Below, one piece after another: positions 44,489-55,384 of a DNA stretch of 64,000 bases. The stretch is from Pollenia angustigena (taxonomy: Eukaryota > Arthropoda > Insecta > Diptera > Polleniidae): the NCBI GenBank assembly GCA_930367215.1, contig OV884059.1:31053882-31117881 (forward strand), read 5' to 3'. The notes beneath the pieces were generated by a model, which was not told where the DNA came from, made no database searches, and saw only the letters and a list, made by a program, of their open reading frames with translations. How positions within the stretch are numbered: position 1 is the first letter of the stretch; every line of letters starts with the position of its first letter. Made by a program: the position numbers and the translations under genes.

Positions 44489-45250
44489 AGTGAGCCAAAA
44501 AAAACTTGTACACTTGTTAAATTAAAATAAAAGAAAACCCAGAGATTACAGTAAAACCATATTATAACTTTTATTTCACATTAATTAAATTTTAACATCT
44601 TTATTTTAATTTAAAGTAAACTTCTTTTTCATTTTGTATATTTTAACGTTAAAAAAAACAACAAAAACATAAATATGCTAAAACTCATAAACAAAAAAAA
44701 AAGTTGTACAGTACAAAAAAATTAACGTTACTTAAAAAAAGATTAAAATATTTAAGTTTTCAGTATTTTGTAAGGTGTCCTTTATCTTCTTTAACAGAAA
44801 GAAGTCTTCTTGGCATCGAATGGACTAGATTTTTTGTAACTTCTTGAGGAATAGAACTCCAGACATCTTTGAGAGCGTTTTTTAAGGATTATTTTCCGGA
44901 TATGTAGTAATCTCTCAAATGCTCAATCGGGCTTAAATCCGGGCTCTGGGGAGGATGAGGCAAAACTTTTTTTGTGTTATAAAGCAACCATTCCCTTACG
45001 ATAATGGCCGAGTGCTTTGGAAAATTATCTTGCATGAAAACAAAATCATTCCCTAACCCATTTGTTGGGCGGATTATGGCAAATTATTTTTTAGGATATT
45101 TAAATAATCTATTTTATTCGTAATTCCCTCGATACACACAAGGTTACCTACCCTATTAGCACTCATACACCCTCAAACCATAACATTGCCGCCACCGTGC
45201 TTAACAGTATAAAAAATATTTCGTGGATTAAGTGCTTCACAGAACAATTG
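44489..45250 (-). pseudogene. Tc1-like (DD34E) transposon, 5'-truncated
   Basis: Read on the minus strand: KHGGGNVMVWGCMSANRVGN, then (after one frame change) DFVFMQDNFPKHSA, then PQSPDLSPIEHLRDYYISGK, stop, SLKNALKDVWSSIPQEVTKN, MPRRLLSVKEDKGHLTKY, stop at 44760. QDN and SPDLxPIEH are the second and third catalytic blocks of Tc1 transposases. The 3' terminal sequence CAGTGAGCCAAAAAAAACTT lies at about 44490. The N-terminal half and the other end are missing. One shift and one stop show it is inactive. Confidence 0.85.
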
Positions 45251-45695
45251 TAGTGATACTGTAGACAAACATTATATTTTAATGTTCTTTAATGTTTTTT
45301 TCGTGTGTGTATTTTGTTTTTGTAAAAATGTTTTTTTTTACCAGCCAAAAGGGACGAACATTAACGAGCGGAACCGAGCACATCGAAGTTTGTGGATTTT
45401 CAAAAAAAAACCGAACGCAATTAAATGTTCACATCTTTTGTTGTGTTTGATAAAAGCAGTAATATTTTTGTGTTCGAAAGATGACTAACAGGGAAACTTT
45501 ATTTTTTTTAATGATTTTCTACACAAACACTATTAGCGTTTGTGTTTTCCACAAATCTACCGAACCGAACATTAAAAAACGATATTTAGTGTTTATTTTC
45601 GAACACTGGTATATATATGTACTTTGACTGCAGTTTTTTAAGCGCTGTCTAAAACAATATTCTTCTTTATAATTTCTTTATCTTTCTAATCGATT
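45251..45695. other. Stretch with repeated GAACATTAA motifs
   Basis: AATGTTC/GAACATT occurs repeatedly in both orientations (near 45280, 45357, 45424, 45565) along with ACCGAAC/AACCGAG. This may be an eroded inverted-repeat element. The 68-codon frame at 45282-45488 is not supported. Confidence 0.35.
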
Positions 45696-45703
45696 TACCT
45701 GTG

Positions 45704-46422
45704 CCCATGTTCTGTAACTCTCGCGTCGAGAAAGTTTTCGATTGAAATGTGTGAAACGAAACAAAAATGCCATAAATTGAAACAAACAGCTGTTTTTCTC
45801 ACTTAACTGTGTCTGTAACTTTTTTTTGGCGAGTACAAGCTGTCACGTAAGAAAATTACTAGCCAATTTACAGAAAAAGTGTGTCTGTAACATTTTGGTG
45901 AGAAAAGTTCCCGCTTTAAACTGTCAAGTAAACTCACGAATAAAAATGGGGCGAGAAAAAATTTTAACACTAAAAAACAATTAAAAATGCAAAGAATAAT
46001 AATAATAATATTTTATTCTTGGCACATTTTTCATTGTTTTATTATTTTGCTTTTAATATTTTTATAAAACATACGAATTTGTCCAAAACTCGTTTGCAAG
46101 CAACAAACATTAAAGTCGCACTTTACACAATTTGGTATAGCCGACGGTTGTGTTTTCGCCGCCGTCGTTGAAAAAATTTTCAATTTAAGTAAATTTTGGT
46201 CGCCGTCAACGATATGTGTTACTGGCGTTCTGAACGTCTGCAATGCCACATCGGCTTCGAGTGCAATATTATCACATTTATAACGAAACGACGTAATCTC
46301 TTTTGATAGTTTTCGACATGATTTACAGACACACATTTTTCTCACTTTTCGAGAAACGATGGAATATTTTGTTTCACATCTTTTCGATGCAAGAAGTTCT
46401 CACTAAAGTTACAGAACATGGG
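45704..46422. mobile_element. 719-bp inverted-repeat element with 8-bp duplication
   Basis: CCCATGTTCTGTAACT at the left and its inverse ending GTTACAGAACATGGG at the right, flanked by TACCTGTG (45696-45703) and TACCGGTG (46423-46430), a duplication with one mismatch. The inverted similarity continues patchily into GAAA.GATGTGAAAC. The 8-bp size fits hAT or P-type elements. It carries the ORF described next. Confidence 0.78.
46031..46345 (-). CDS. Unrecognised Cys-rich 104-residue frame inside the 45.7-46.4 kb element
   Basis: The protein begins MRKMCVCKSCRKL close to the element's right end and runs inward, with further cysteines at the SFRYKCDN and NCVKCDFNVCCLQ segments. A CxxC pair at each end suggests a metal-binding fold. 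It may be the N-terminal DNA-binding exon of a transposase whose catalytic part has been deleted, since such domains commonly lie just inside the end. I do not recognise the family. Confidence 0.35.
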   Translation of the reverse strand: MRKMCVCKSCRKLSKEITSFRYKCDNIALEADVALQTFRTPVTHIVDGDQNLLKLKIFSTTAAKTQPSAIPNCVKCDFNVCCLQTSFGQIRMFYKNIKSKIIKQ

Positions 46423-46430
46423 TACCGGTG

Positions 46431-47746
46431 AGAGAAGATTTCAAATGTAAATATTTTTTTCAAAATTTGTTTAAAGCTTTACTGATCACAGTCCTTAATT
46501 TTTATCATTTGTTATCCATAATTAAAAGCTTCCTTAGTTTATTTTGAAAATTTTTTTTATTCATTTCCATAAAATTCCTAGATTATTTAACCATTTGCCA
46601 TGTGTCTATTAAAAAATGTGCTTCTAATCTTTTTAAGTGTCACAAGTAAATTAATGTGGAAATTAATAAGATTTTCAAAAAGCGTAAATATTGTATGATA
46701 CTTTAAGTACAATATGTGCACACAGACAATATGACTATACGACAGTAAAAAACACTATAACAAAACATGTAAATTAAAGATAGCAGTGTAAATACACATA
46801 TGAACACATGTACAAAATTGTATAGACATGTATCTATTATGCATTAAGTAGTAGTGTAAAGTAAAAGTAGCGTAGAGTATAAGTTAACTACTTTATTGTA
46901 CGTATTTATTGTTTTTCTAAATGAACTATTTATTGAGGTCTAAGATAATAAGCAGAAAAGTACATACATGATTTGATCAACAACACAAAAAACAAATAAA
47001 TAACCATTAAAAACATTTAACGAACAAACTAAATAAACGATTTAACGATTATTCAATAAATTTTTATTTCATTTCAGACGTCCTTGCAATTTTCCACTCC
47101 AGTAATAAAGCTAAAGATAAAATTAATTATAATTCAAAATTCATTTCATTTTCCAAAAGCAACTGACTGCTCGTTTGAGTAAATCTTACTGGGGATTTAC
47201 TGAGGACAGTGTGTTAAAACGCCTGTTCAGTTTTGTGTGTAGAGGTAAAAAAATATGAGTTAGTGTGTCAATTTTTCTGAATACATTAGAAATTGTAAAT
47301 GTTCTTGACCTTAAAAGTAGAGGCAATTCTTTTGCCAAACGTGTTGCATACAGATGCATATTGAAATGAAGTTACTTATAATTAATTTCACAACTCAATT
47401 TGTATGCACAACCATATTGTTGATTTATTTACTTGGTTTTTTGTATTGGATTTTCTCATAACGTTTGAGAAATAAGTTTAAAAATAAATAAATCCGCTTG
47501 ATTAAATATCAACATTATTAGAGAGATATTGTAATATTGATAGTTAAGTCTCCATTACCTACTTACTTATTTATTTTTTACTCTGCCTTTGTTAGTTAAT
47601 AAAGTGCTTAAAACAGACAAGCAAAAAGACAGACAGACAGACAGACATACGAGAGACGGACGGAAATGCATTGAAAGTTAGCAAGTTACTTACTAGTTAC
47701 TAGTGTGTGAAAAAAACATCAATTCATTTAACAAATATTTGTGACA
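46431..47746. other. AT-rich, largely unique stretch
   Basis: A (GACA)n tract (GACAGACAGACAGACAGACA) lies near 47628-47646. A less AT-rich patch at 47155-47250 (CTGACTGCTCGTTTGAGTAA, TTACTGAGGACAGTGTG) ends in GTGTAGAGGTAAAA, donor-like on the plus strand, but no exon is supported. Confidence 0.35.
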
Positions 47747-48243
47747 ACTTACAAAATGTCTACATATTGTTTTTCTGCGAAAATACACTTAAAGAAATTT
47801 TGCTAAGATAATTTGTTAAATCTTGACTTTAATTCATTAAAAGAGTAACAAGAGATTATGGAAAATATATACTATTTTTCCTCTTTTGAAAGTTATAAAG
47901 ACGTCGTCTAAACATTATTTTTCTGCGAAAAACAACATACACTTCAAGAAATTTTGTTGAGAAAATCTGACAAATCTTGATCTTAATTCACTTAGAAAAG
48001 AATTTAAAGAGATTTTATCAATTATGTACTATTTTCGCTTTTTCTATCTTTCTATTGACAGCTCTTTTGAAAATTATACAGATGTCAACACACTATATTT
48101 CTGCGAAAATAACATACACTTTAAGAAATTTTGTTATGATAATATTGACTTTAATTCATTAAAAGGCTTACGAGAAATTATACCAAATATATATACTATT
48201 TTCACTCTCTTTATCTCCTATTCTATCTTCCTATTGACAGCCC
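47747..48243 (+). repeat. Three imperfect tandem units of ~150-177 bp
   Basis: Landmarks TTTCTGCGAAAA at about 47771, 47920 and 48097, each followed by ACACTT.AAGAAATTTTG, then CTTGA.TTTAATTCA. The later units also share CTATCTTNCTATTGACAGC. Frames at 47977-48290 are readings of the units. Confidence 0.8.
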
Positions 48244-48246
48244 TTA

Positions 48247-48582
48247 CCCCGGGTCTCCACGTAGCAATATTTATTGCGGCAAATGTCTAATTTGATTGCT
48301 CCATTAAATTTGTAACGTATAGAACGCATATTTCCATGAGTGGCAATCCATTGCGCAATGATTGCTATTCTGATTGCTTGGGAAATTATTGCTAAGCAAT
48401 CTGCAGTAAAATGAGTTGTCATTTATCTGGCATTTCATTTCTCTGTACGTTTGTTTATGGCATAGCAATTTAACGTGTTCTCCAGCAATATAGTCAGCAA
48501 CTAATGCGCCATTGTTCTGCCATTGTTTTGCCGACGTTTTTGCTTGTGGTTAGCAAAAAAATTGCTGCGTGTAGACCCAGCG
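48247..48582. mobile_element. 336-bp Harbinger-like MITE (TTA flanks), copy 2
   Basis: The left end CCCCGGGTCTCCACGTAGCA and the right end (inverse CGCTGGGTCTACACGCAGCA) are flanked by TTA (48244-48246, 48583-48585). Same family as 39032-39353, opposite orientation. Confidence 0.87.
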
Positions 48583-48601
48583 TTAAGGAAATAATTCAGA
48601 T

Positions 48602-48772
48602 CAAGGCGAACTCATTTTTCAGGTCCGCGTTGAAAGCACAGCTGAACTACTTTTTTTTCTTACTTAGATAGATGAATATCATAAGTTGCTTGTGTTTTTA
48701 AAATATAATGTTGTGTTTTTGACGTTGTACTTGTTGTAGTATCGCCATCATCGTTTACATGAATTCGCCTTG
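48602..48772. mobile_element. hAT-like MITE with CAAGGCGAA ends
   Basis: The ends CAAGGCGAACTCA and TGAATTCGCCTTG are flanked by ATTCAGAT and ATTCGGAA (8 bases, 6 identical). Third member of the family at 362-397 and 7019-7212. Confidence 0.68.
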
Positions 48773-49025
48773 ATTCGGAAAAGCCGCTTTCTATGAATTT
48801 TTGTTTGGAAGTTTAAAAGAAAGTTGCGAAAATATTTTCTTACAAATGGTGAAAATGTTTGCGTTAAAAAAGTATAAGAGTTATATCAAAGTTTTTGCCT
48901 GATATTTCCTTTTCTTTGCTTATGTTTTTTGTATTTGAACATTTTCGTGAGAGAAGTATTTCGATTCTTAAGGTTTATTATATTCCATATGTTTTTGCTT
49001 TAAAGTTTAACAATAATATTAAATA
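48773..49025. other. AT-rich linker
   Basis: No supported feature. Confidence 0.4.
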
Positions 49026-49213
49026 AAGTGTTAAACGGCAGAGATTTCTGAAGAGATAGTGTGGCTACTATCGAAACATGTCAAATCGACCTGCACGTGA
49101 GTTCAATCCCTGGGTCAGGCAGGAATGAAAATGTATAAATAAATTTTAATTCATTTCATGTTGTAATATTCATTTTTTCATAAAAATAATTTAATGAAAA
49201 TTAAATTTGATGG
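49026..49213 (+). mobile_element. SINE copy, 5'-truncated
   Basis: It starts within the A-box side (TTAAACGGCAGAGATTTCTG), then ATAGTGTGGCTACTATCGAA and ACATGTCAAATCGACCTGCA, the B-box-like GAGTTCAATCCCTGG, and the tail TTTTAATTCATTTCATGTTG and TTTAATGAAAATTAAATTTG. Confidence 0.75.
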
Positions 49214-49717
49214 ACTACCCAGTAAAAACTTCGCCTACAAAAAAATGTGTTGAGTAATCAGAAAAACATAAGAGCACTACTTACAATTCTACTGAAAAAG
49301 TTCTAACTCGCATTGGAAGCTAAATTTTTTATGTTTTCTGCATTTGTTTGCGTGTTTTGACTTAGATTTTATTATTGTTATTTTATTGTAGAATTTTACA
49401 CTATAAAATGAATTACCGTGACCTCAAAAACGAACGTAAAAATCATTGGATTCTACGCACTTTTATTTTCAATATTAGACGCCACAAAAGTATTTCAAAC
49501 ATTTGATGTTTTTGCACTTTATTTAGAAACATGTTGTGTGGAAGGTTTTATTTTGTAGTCGCAAACAAACTAGTTTTTAGTTTTAAACCTATAAGTTGCT
49601 AAGAGATATTTAAAGTAAAATATTTAAAAAAAACAATTTAAGCCATTAAAATGCAATTTAAGTTTTCTGTATAAAACTAAATTTTAATTTTAATCCAAAT
49701 TTTTATATTCGAATCAG
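49214..49717. other. AT-rich stretch, nothing recognised
   Basis: No frame or repeat relation is supported. Confidence 0.4.
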
Positions 49718-50005
49718 GCTAAAGTTTATTTAATTTAATTTTAATTGAAATTATTTTTAGAAAAAAAGGAATTTTCAGCATGAAATGAATTAAAATTTAT
49801 TGAACATTTTTCATTCTGGACTAACCGGGGGCTGAACCCACGTTCACGAACAGGTTAATTTGACATGTTTCGATAGTAACCACACTATCCCCTCAGAGGT
49901 CTCTGCCGTTAAACACTCACCTCCATTGACGAGGGCTGGCAGTCGAAAGTCAAACATCAATCTTTAAACCAAATGGTATTTTTACTTGGTGGATGAAAAT
50001 GAAAT
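49718..50005 (-). mobile_element. SINE copy, long form, nearly complete
   Basis: Minus strand order: CATCCACCAAGTAAAAATAC, TTTGACTTTCGACTGCCAGC, GAGTGTTTAACGGCAGAGAC (A-box region), GGGGATAGTGTGGTTACTAT, CGAAACATGTCAAATTAACC, GTGGGTTCAGCCCCCGG (B-box region), then the shared tail to TAGCC. The A-to-B interval is about 90 bases, against about 36 in the short form. Confidence 0.78.
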
Positions 50006-50013
50006 GAACTTTA

Positions 50014-50262
50014 GCCTGGTGCCTGATTCTGGCAGTCGTTATCGAGTTCTTTCTCGATTTGAAAGCAATTTAATATCTAATTATTTCAGTCAATACTGAA
50101 CGAATCGGAATTATTTTTTCAGTGTTGAAAATCATTTATTTGAGTTTTACAATACTGAGAAAATAATTTCGATTCGTTCAGTATCGACTGAAAGAAATAT
50201 AAATAAAATTGCTTTCGAATCGAGAAAGTACTCGATCACGACTGCCAGAATTAAGCCCCTGA
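50014..50262. mobile_element. 249-bp palindromic MITE (TTA flanks)
   Basis: GCCTGGTGCCTGATTCTGGC at the left and TCAGGGGCTTAATTCTGGCA (inverse of the right end) share the inner AGTCGTNATCGAGT and TTTCTCGATT.GAAAGCAATT. The centre TGAACGAATCGGAATTATTT pairs with AAATAATTTCGATTCGTTCA. TTA flanks at 50011-50013 and 50263-50265. Confidence 0.83.
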
Positions 50263-50265
50263 TTA

Positions 50266-51503
50266 AAATATAAAAATTTGCATTAAGACCAATAAACCGT
50301 TCAATAAAGAATAATTGTAATTCTAAATTTTGTTGAGTTTGTTTTAGCAAAATCGGACAAGTGGTTCTCGAGTTATGTTAAACAAAAAAACATCAAGATA
50401 AGGAAAAAATTTAAAATGTCATAAAAAAAAAACTGACACATACGAACGCCAAACCCTTTGAGGGTTTTACTATACTGACCTAGTACCATCACCCTGACTT
50501 GGAATATCTCACCCCCCAGACAATAATCCCAAAAATGTTCCATAGTGTTATTAAAGCAAAAATTATGTTTTAAATATTGATATTTAAATTAAGTTAAACA
50601 AGTTATAGAAAAACTTTGTCAAAAAGTTTTTAATTAATCAAATAAATTTTTTTGAAAATGCCAGAAATGCATTTTTTCTTAAAAATTTACAGCGTTTTCA
50701 ATTAATTTACACTTAAAAACTGTTACATTAATTTCATAATTAAAATAACTAGAATTCTCAATATCTAGTAATTTTGTTCACACAAAAATGTTTCTTAATT
50801 GTTTTCGGACATGAAATATTTTTATGAACATCGGACATTTGAACTGCCGAATTAAGAAAATATTGAAAAAAAGAAAAAACAATTAACAATTAAGCAACTA
50901 GATAATTTAATTTAGTCACATACAACAATAAAAATTTCATTAATTATTAAATAACTTAATTGCAGCTTTTATTAAACCTTTAATTAAATAAATTATTTAT
51001 AAACTGTAATTAATGTTATTATTCTCTTGTTTCTATTCATTCTTTGAACAAGATTTAAAAAAAAATCAACAACAAAAAAAAAAAAATTATTTCAGTTTTT
51101 TAACAAATAATTTATTCTAAAAATTTTTATTTCACTTCTTAAAATTTTTTTTTTTTATTAAAAATTCAAAACAAAATTACATAAAAGTTAAAAATTGAAC
51201 AGAAAAAAATCAATACTTGTTTCTTTTGTTTAATTTATTTTAATAAAATTTTGCTAAAAACGTGTTTTGTTTAATATTTTTATTAATTTAATAATGTTTC
51301 TTTTTTTTTAATATTTGCAAAATTCATTACGTTTAATTGCCAAAAATAACAAGTACGTTTTTTTATGTACATTGGCTTAATATAATTTCAATTACCCAGC
51401 AAACATTTTAAAAGAATCCTAAAACTAGCAGAGTTTATAATTGAAATGGCATAATTGTATTAACCATCAACATTATTAATTATAGTCAAAATGTTTTTTA
51501 AGC
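50266..51503. other. AT-rich stretch, nothing recognised
   Basis: Very AT-rich, poly-A/T runs throughout 50880-51330. A CACCCTGACTTGGAATATCT piece near 50490 is unplaced. No gene. Confidence 0.4.
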
Positions 51504-51505
51504 TA

Positions 51506-52339
51506 TCGGGTGATTTTTTTTAGCTATTATCTCTTTGGCAGCACTGGTTTCACGTTTCGTGTTTTGTTTCACTGTATTCATGGTTAAATCGTCTTACAAA
51601 CGAACAACACTTGCAAATTATTGAATTTTATTATCAAAATGTGTGCTCTGTTAAGAAAGTTCATCGCGTGCTTCTTGTGTTCAGCGACGAAGCTAATTTT
51701 TGGCTCAATCGGTACGGCAGAATTGTCGAAAGTCACAGTTTGGTGCGGTTTATGGGCTGGTGGAATCATTGGACCGTACTTCTTCAAAGATGATGCGAAT
51801 CGTAACGTAACTGTGAATGGTGAGCGCTACCGTGAGATGATATCCAACTTTTTTTCTGCCCAAAATGCAAGAGCTTGACTTGGATGACAAGTGGTTTCAA
51901 CAAGACGGTGCCACATGCCACACAGCACGCTTAACAATGGACTTATTGAGAGGCGAGTTCGGTGAACATTTTATTTCACGTTCGGGACCGGTCAATTGGC
52001 CGCCTAGATCGTGCGATTTAACGCCTTTTGACTATTTTTTGTGGGGCTATGTTAAAGCTCATGTCTATACACACATGCCCGCTTCAATTGACGCATTGGA
52101 AGACAACATTGAAGCATTTATTCATAGAGATACCGGCCGAAATGTTGGAAAGAGAATGCCAAAATTGGACTAAGCGGATGGACCATTTTAGGCGCAGTCA
52201 CGGTCAACATTTGCATGAAATAATCTTAAAACATTAAATTATATGGACCGTACTATCGATTCAAATAAAGATTTCATGAATTTTTCTGAATTTTATGTGT
52301 TTTTCTTTAACTTTCCTATAGCTCTTAAAAATCACCCAT
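51506..52339 (+). mobile_element. Tc1/mariner-superfamily element, internally deleted
   Basis: The ends TCGGGTGATTTTTTTTAGCT and (inverse right end) ATGGGTGATTTTTAAGAGCT are flanked by TA. Coding remnants, in order: QIIEFYYQNVCSVKKVHR (first helix-turn-helix), directly joined to VFSDEANFWLNRYG (first catalytic D), then VTVWCGLWAGGIIGPYFFKD, NVTVNGERYREMISNFF, a frame change, LDDKWFQQDGATCHTARLTM (second catalytic D), VNWPPRSCDLTPFDYFLWGY (third block), ASIDALEDNIEAFI and CQNWTKRMDHFRRSHGQHLH. About 100-150 residues between the HTH and the first catalytic Asp are deleted. This is the best preserved transposase in the window but it is not functional. Confidence 0.9.
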
Positions 52340-52445
52340 TACAACCAGCGTTCAAAAAAACTGCAGTCAAAGTAGAAAAACTTCCATTTGTTCAACTTCT
52401 TCATTTGCCATTGTAAAAAAACTGTTGTTTTTACTTCTATCATTA

Positions 52446-52637
52446 AGGCCCAAATACATTGATCAAAATACTCATCAAGCATTGTGGTAGATTAGTGAAA
52501 ATGTGTTTGTATGTGTCACACCGACGATGCTGGATGGAAAATCAAAAAATTTAGATATGACGGCGAATATTACGTCAAGCACACGTACACGATGAATTCG
52601 CCGGCTGGACAAGCATTTGACAAGTGTATTTGGGCCT
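52446..52637. mobile_element. 192-bp Harbinger-like MITE (TTA flanks), copy 1
   Basis: AGGCCCAAATACATTGATCA at the left and AGGCCCAAATACACTTGTCA (inverse of the right end), flanked by TTA (52443-52445, 52638-52640). Second complete copy at 60005-60197; fragments at 21592 and 32926. Confidence 0.9.
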
Positions 52638-52639
52638 TT

Positions 52640-52862
52640 AAATGTAAACAGTCGCTGCCAAACCAACTCAAAAAGCGAAAAGTTTTTCTCTCGTCTTTTG
52701 TTCGAAAGTTTTTGGCTTCGACGGCAGTTTTTAAACCCTGGCTACAACAATGATGCCAGTGCAACAAAATTAGGGTCATCGCCGCCAGCCTCAATACTTG
52801 TAACGCGAAATGAAACTAGACTATTGGTAGAACAAATCTGCCAAAGGATTTTGAAAAGTTAG
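52640..52862 (+). other. Unrecognised open frame following the MITE
   Basis: Outside the MITE the frame ending at 52862 reads FFSRLLFESFWLRRQFLNPG, then YNNDASATKLGSSPPASILV and TRNETRLLVEQICQRILKS, stop. The composition is protein-like, but I do not recognise it and there is no start or splice evidence. Confidence 0.2.
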
Positions 52863-53147
52863 CTCTGGTTCGCGAAACATCGGCCCCTAAGGTTTTTGAA
52901 TTTTTTGGAAAGGCGTTTGGTATAAGTAAAAAAATATACTTCTGAGTTAAAATACTATTTAAGATGTCTTTAGCAGAATTGTATCGCGATTTTTTTCTAA
53001 GAATATATTAACCCTCTAACACTCTTTTTAAGGGGTAATTTTTGTCCATTTTTTAACTTCCACACAGAAGTATTCTAAAACTACACATAAGAGGGTTAAA
53101 ATGTTCCACAAATATTTTCTGCATCAAATTTCACTTACCAAGAAATC
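52863..53147. other. Short stretch, nothing recognised
   Basis: No supported feature. Confidence 0.4.
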
Positions 53148-53232
53148 GTGCAATGTATGTAAAACGGGTTGCCAAAAAATTCAAAAATTTCAAGGCCCGG
53201 AGTTTCGAAAACCCGTTTTACAAACATTGCAC
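53148..53232. repeat. 85-bp inverted repeat (23-bp arms)
   Basis: GTGCAATGTATGTAAAACGG and GGTT at the left pair with AACCCGTTTTACAAACATTG and CAC at the right with one mismatch, loop about 40 bases. It may be a very short MITE. Confidence 0.7.
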
Positions 53233-53882
53233 AATTTTTTTAAGCTAAAGTTCTGATAATGCCGATTTTTTCCGAACATATGCCGATTTCCTATCAAAAT
53301 CATCTGGCACCAGTGATGCTAGAAGTGCAGATTTATCTGCATTTTGCAGATATTATACCCAAAAATCGCCAAATGCAGATTTGAAGATTTTTGGCTTAAA
53401 ATTGCCGATTAACCTCGGTGGAAACTTCTTTAAATTGTCACTTATGTTTGTAATATTTCCACTTCTTGCATTGATAAACGCAATATATAAACCATTCATG
53501 GAAGAACCGTGTGGAAATAGATATCAATATTGCCGGACTTGTGTCATTTGATTTTTCACGAAATAATATGCATATGTACGTATATGTTCATATGTACTTA
53601 TGTATGTATAAATATCTTCAATAATTGCAATATTTGATCTCTTGTAAATATTCAATAAGACCCTTGATAGTTTAAATAGCAAAGATGTGATTAATCCTTT
53701 CTCAGCCTGAGTAATTAAATTTGTATAGATATTTTTAATGTAAAAATATCCAAAAACTATCAGCCATGTTCTGAAAATCGCATTCAAGTGAAAATAAAAT
53801 CGAACAAAATTTTAAAATTTTTCTGTGTTGAAAGTTAAAAAAAATATATCCTTTTTATACCTCGTACTTCGAGGACCACTTA
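53233..53882. other. Stretch with repeated GCAGATTT motifs
   Basis: TGCAGATTT/TGCAGATAT occurs several times near 53325-53380 and again near 54270-54312, so a dispersed element may be split by the MITE at 53883. An 87-codon frame at 53524-53787 is not supported. Confidence 0.35.
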
Positions 53883-54008
53883 GGGCCATTATTACAACTT
53901 GTATTTAGCTAAAGTTGAGATTAAGTTGACAGATAGTAATGTGTTATCTGTCAAAATTCGTCTGTGTTCTGCCGGATAGCAGCTAACGCCAAGTTATAAA
54001 AATGGCCC
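53883..54008. mobile_element. 126-bp Harbinger-like MITE (TTA flanks), copy 2
   Basis: GGGCCATTATTACAACTTG and the right end CAAGTTATAAAAATGGCCC are flanked by TTA (53880-53882, 54009-54011). Same family as 42216-42342. Confidence 0.9.
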
Positions 54009-54344
54009 TTACAGATATTTACCAGAATTACTTTGTAACTACAATCGATTTCAAATTTCAGAACATTGGCCGTATATTTGGAAATTAATTGTTTTTTCTT
54101 TTTTAAAAATACTACAAAAAAAAAAAAAAAATTTAATAAATGTGATCAAAGTTTTTCTTGGAATTCAAAAAATTAATTAACAAGGTTTCGTTTAAATGTG
54201 CTAAATTCCCATTTCGTACTATTGCTTTGAAGATTAATTGAAGATTTTTCAAATCTTGGCTCAGATTTTGCAGATTTTTTTATGAAAAATTTAGTTTTTT
54301 TTGCAGATTTTACCTCTAAAAGTTCTGGCAACACTGTCTGGCAC

Positions 54345-55030
54345 CCTTGACTGCGAGAAATTATTTACTCTCTGCCCTCTCGCCCATAAACTAAGAGTTG
54401 AAGCGAAAAAGTCGTACAATGTAAACGGCCAATAATATAAGCTGCACTTATTTCGCGTGAAATTTTAAGCAAATGGGAAAAGTTTAATTTTAATACTAAA
54501 TGAAAAGGCACAAATTTAATTAACACAACCGGTAACATTTTTTCATCCATATTTACCATACTTTCTTTTTTTTAAATTTTTTATAAAAAAATTTCTTTTA
54601 AGTAAAATACATGTGGGTTTTGTTTACATACGTAAAGCAATGTCGCATACATTCAAATAATAAAAACGTCAAATTGTACAAACTCTCGAAATAGGTCAAA
54701 TAGGATTATACATGTTCAACATTTTTCTCAAATGTCAAACAAAATAAGGGTGATTAGTGAACAAAAATGTTGCTAACCGCACTATAACAGAGTGGGAAAA
54801 CCAAAATATAAATTAACGGTAAATTTCAACAAGTCCAGTTATTATTAACTACATATAACTATAACTGCCAGTTAACAATATGTTTTCTGAAAGTTATAGT
54901 GTTAGTTAATTATAAATGAACTTGGTTAAATTGGCCGTAAGACTTAAAGTAATGTTAATAAGATTTCTTAAGAACAAAATGCTTAGCAACATCTTACACT
55001 TTTTTTTTTAATTAGCTGCCAAATTTGCTT
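54345..55030. repeat. Dispersed repeat, copy 1
   Basis: Shares with 55385-55860, in the same orientation, ATATAAGCTGCACTTATTT, GTGAAATTTTAAGCAAA, ACAACCGGTAACA, CATACGNAAA.CAATGT and AATAAAAACGTCAAATTGT. Neither copy has a coding frame. A small inverted-repeat region at about 54835-54945 (CAGTTATTATTAACTACA, GTTAGTTAATTATAA) may be a further nested unit. Confidence 0.6.
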
Positions 55031-55057
55031 GAAAATGTAAAGAAAGCATGTTGCTAA

Positions 55058-55199
55058 GTGCTGGTTCACACAGGTCAAGTTTGACTCGCCAAGTCTTGAC
55101 CTCTTAGGAGAGAAGGGAAAAGAGAATGCCATTTCTTCTCCCCTCTCTCCAAAAAACTCAAGACTTGACGAGTCAAACTTGACGTGTGTGAACCGGCAC
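55058..55199. mobile_element. 142-bp palindromic Harbinger-like MITE, complete copy
   Basis: GTGCTGGTTCACACAGGTCA at the left and GTGCCGGTTCACACACGTCA (inverse of the right end), flanked by TAA (55055-55057, 55200-55202). Same length and centre as 2351-2492. Confidence 0.9.
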
Positions 55200-55384
55200 T
55201 AATAATACTTTAGAATCAAATTTGGTACCAAGGAATCAAACAAGACCAAACTGTATCTTAAAGGTTTGTTAAGAAACAAAGTTTCTTAAAAGAAAGTAAT
55301 TGTTAGCAATAAAGTGTTTAGCAACATTTAATAGATTTTCTTAATTCTTTTTACAAATTAAATAAAAATTGTCACCATTTAAGC
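55200..55384. other. AT-rich linker
   Basis: TCTTAAGAAACAAAGTTTCTTAAAAG-type pieces are low-complexity; nothing recognised. Confidence 0.4.

Noticed and set aside
45282..45488. 68-codon plus-strand frame
   Set aside because: Phe/Val/Cys reading of T-rich sequence with repeated AATGTTC motifs; no domain.
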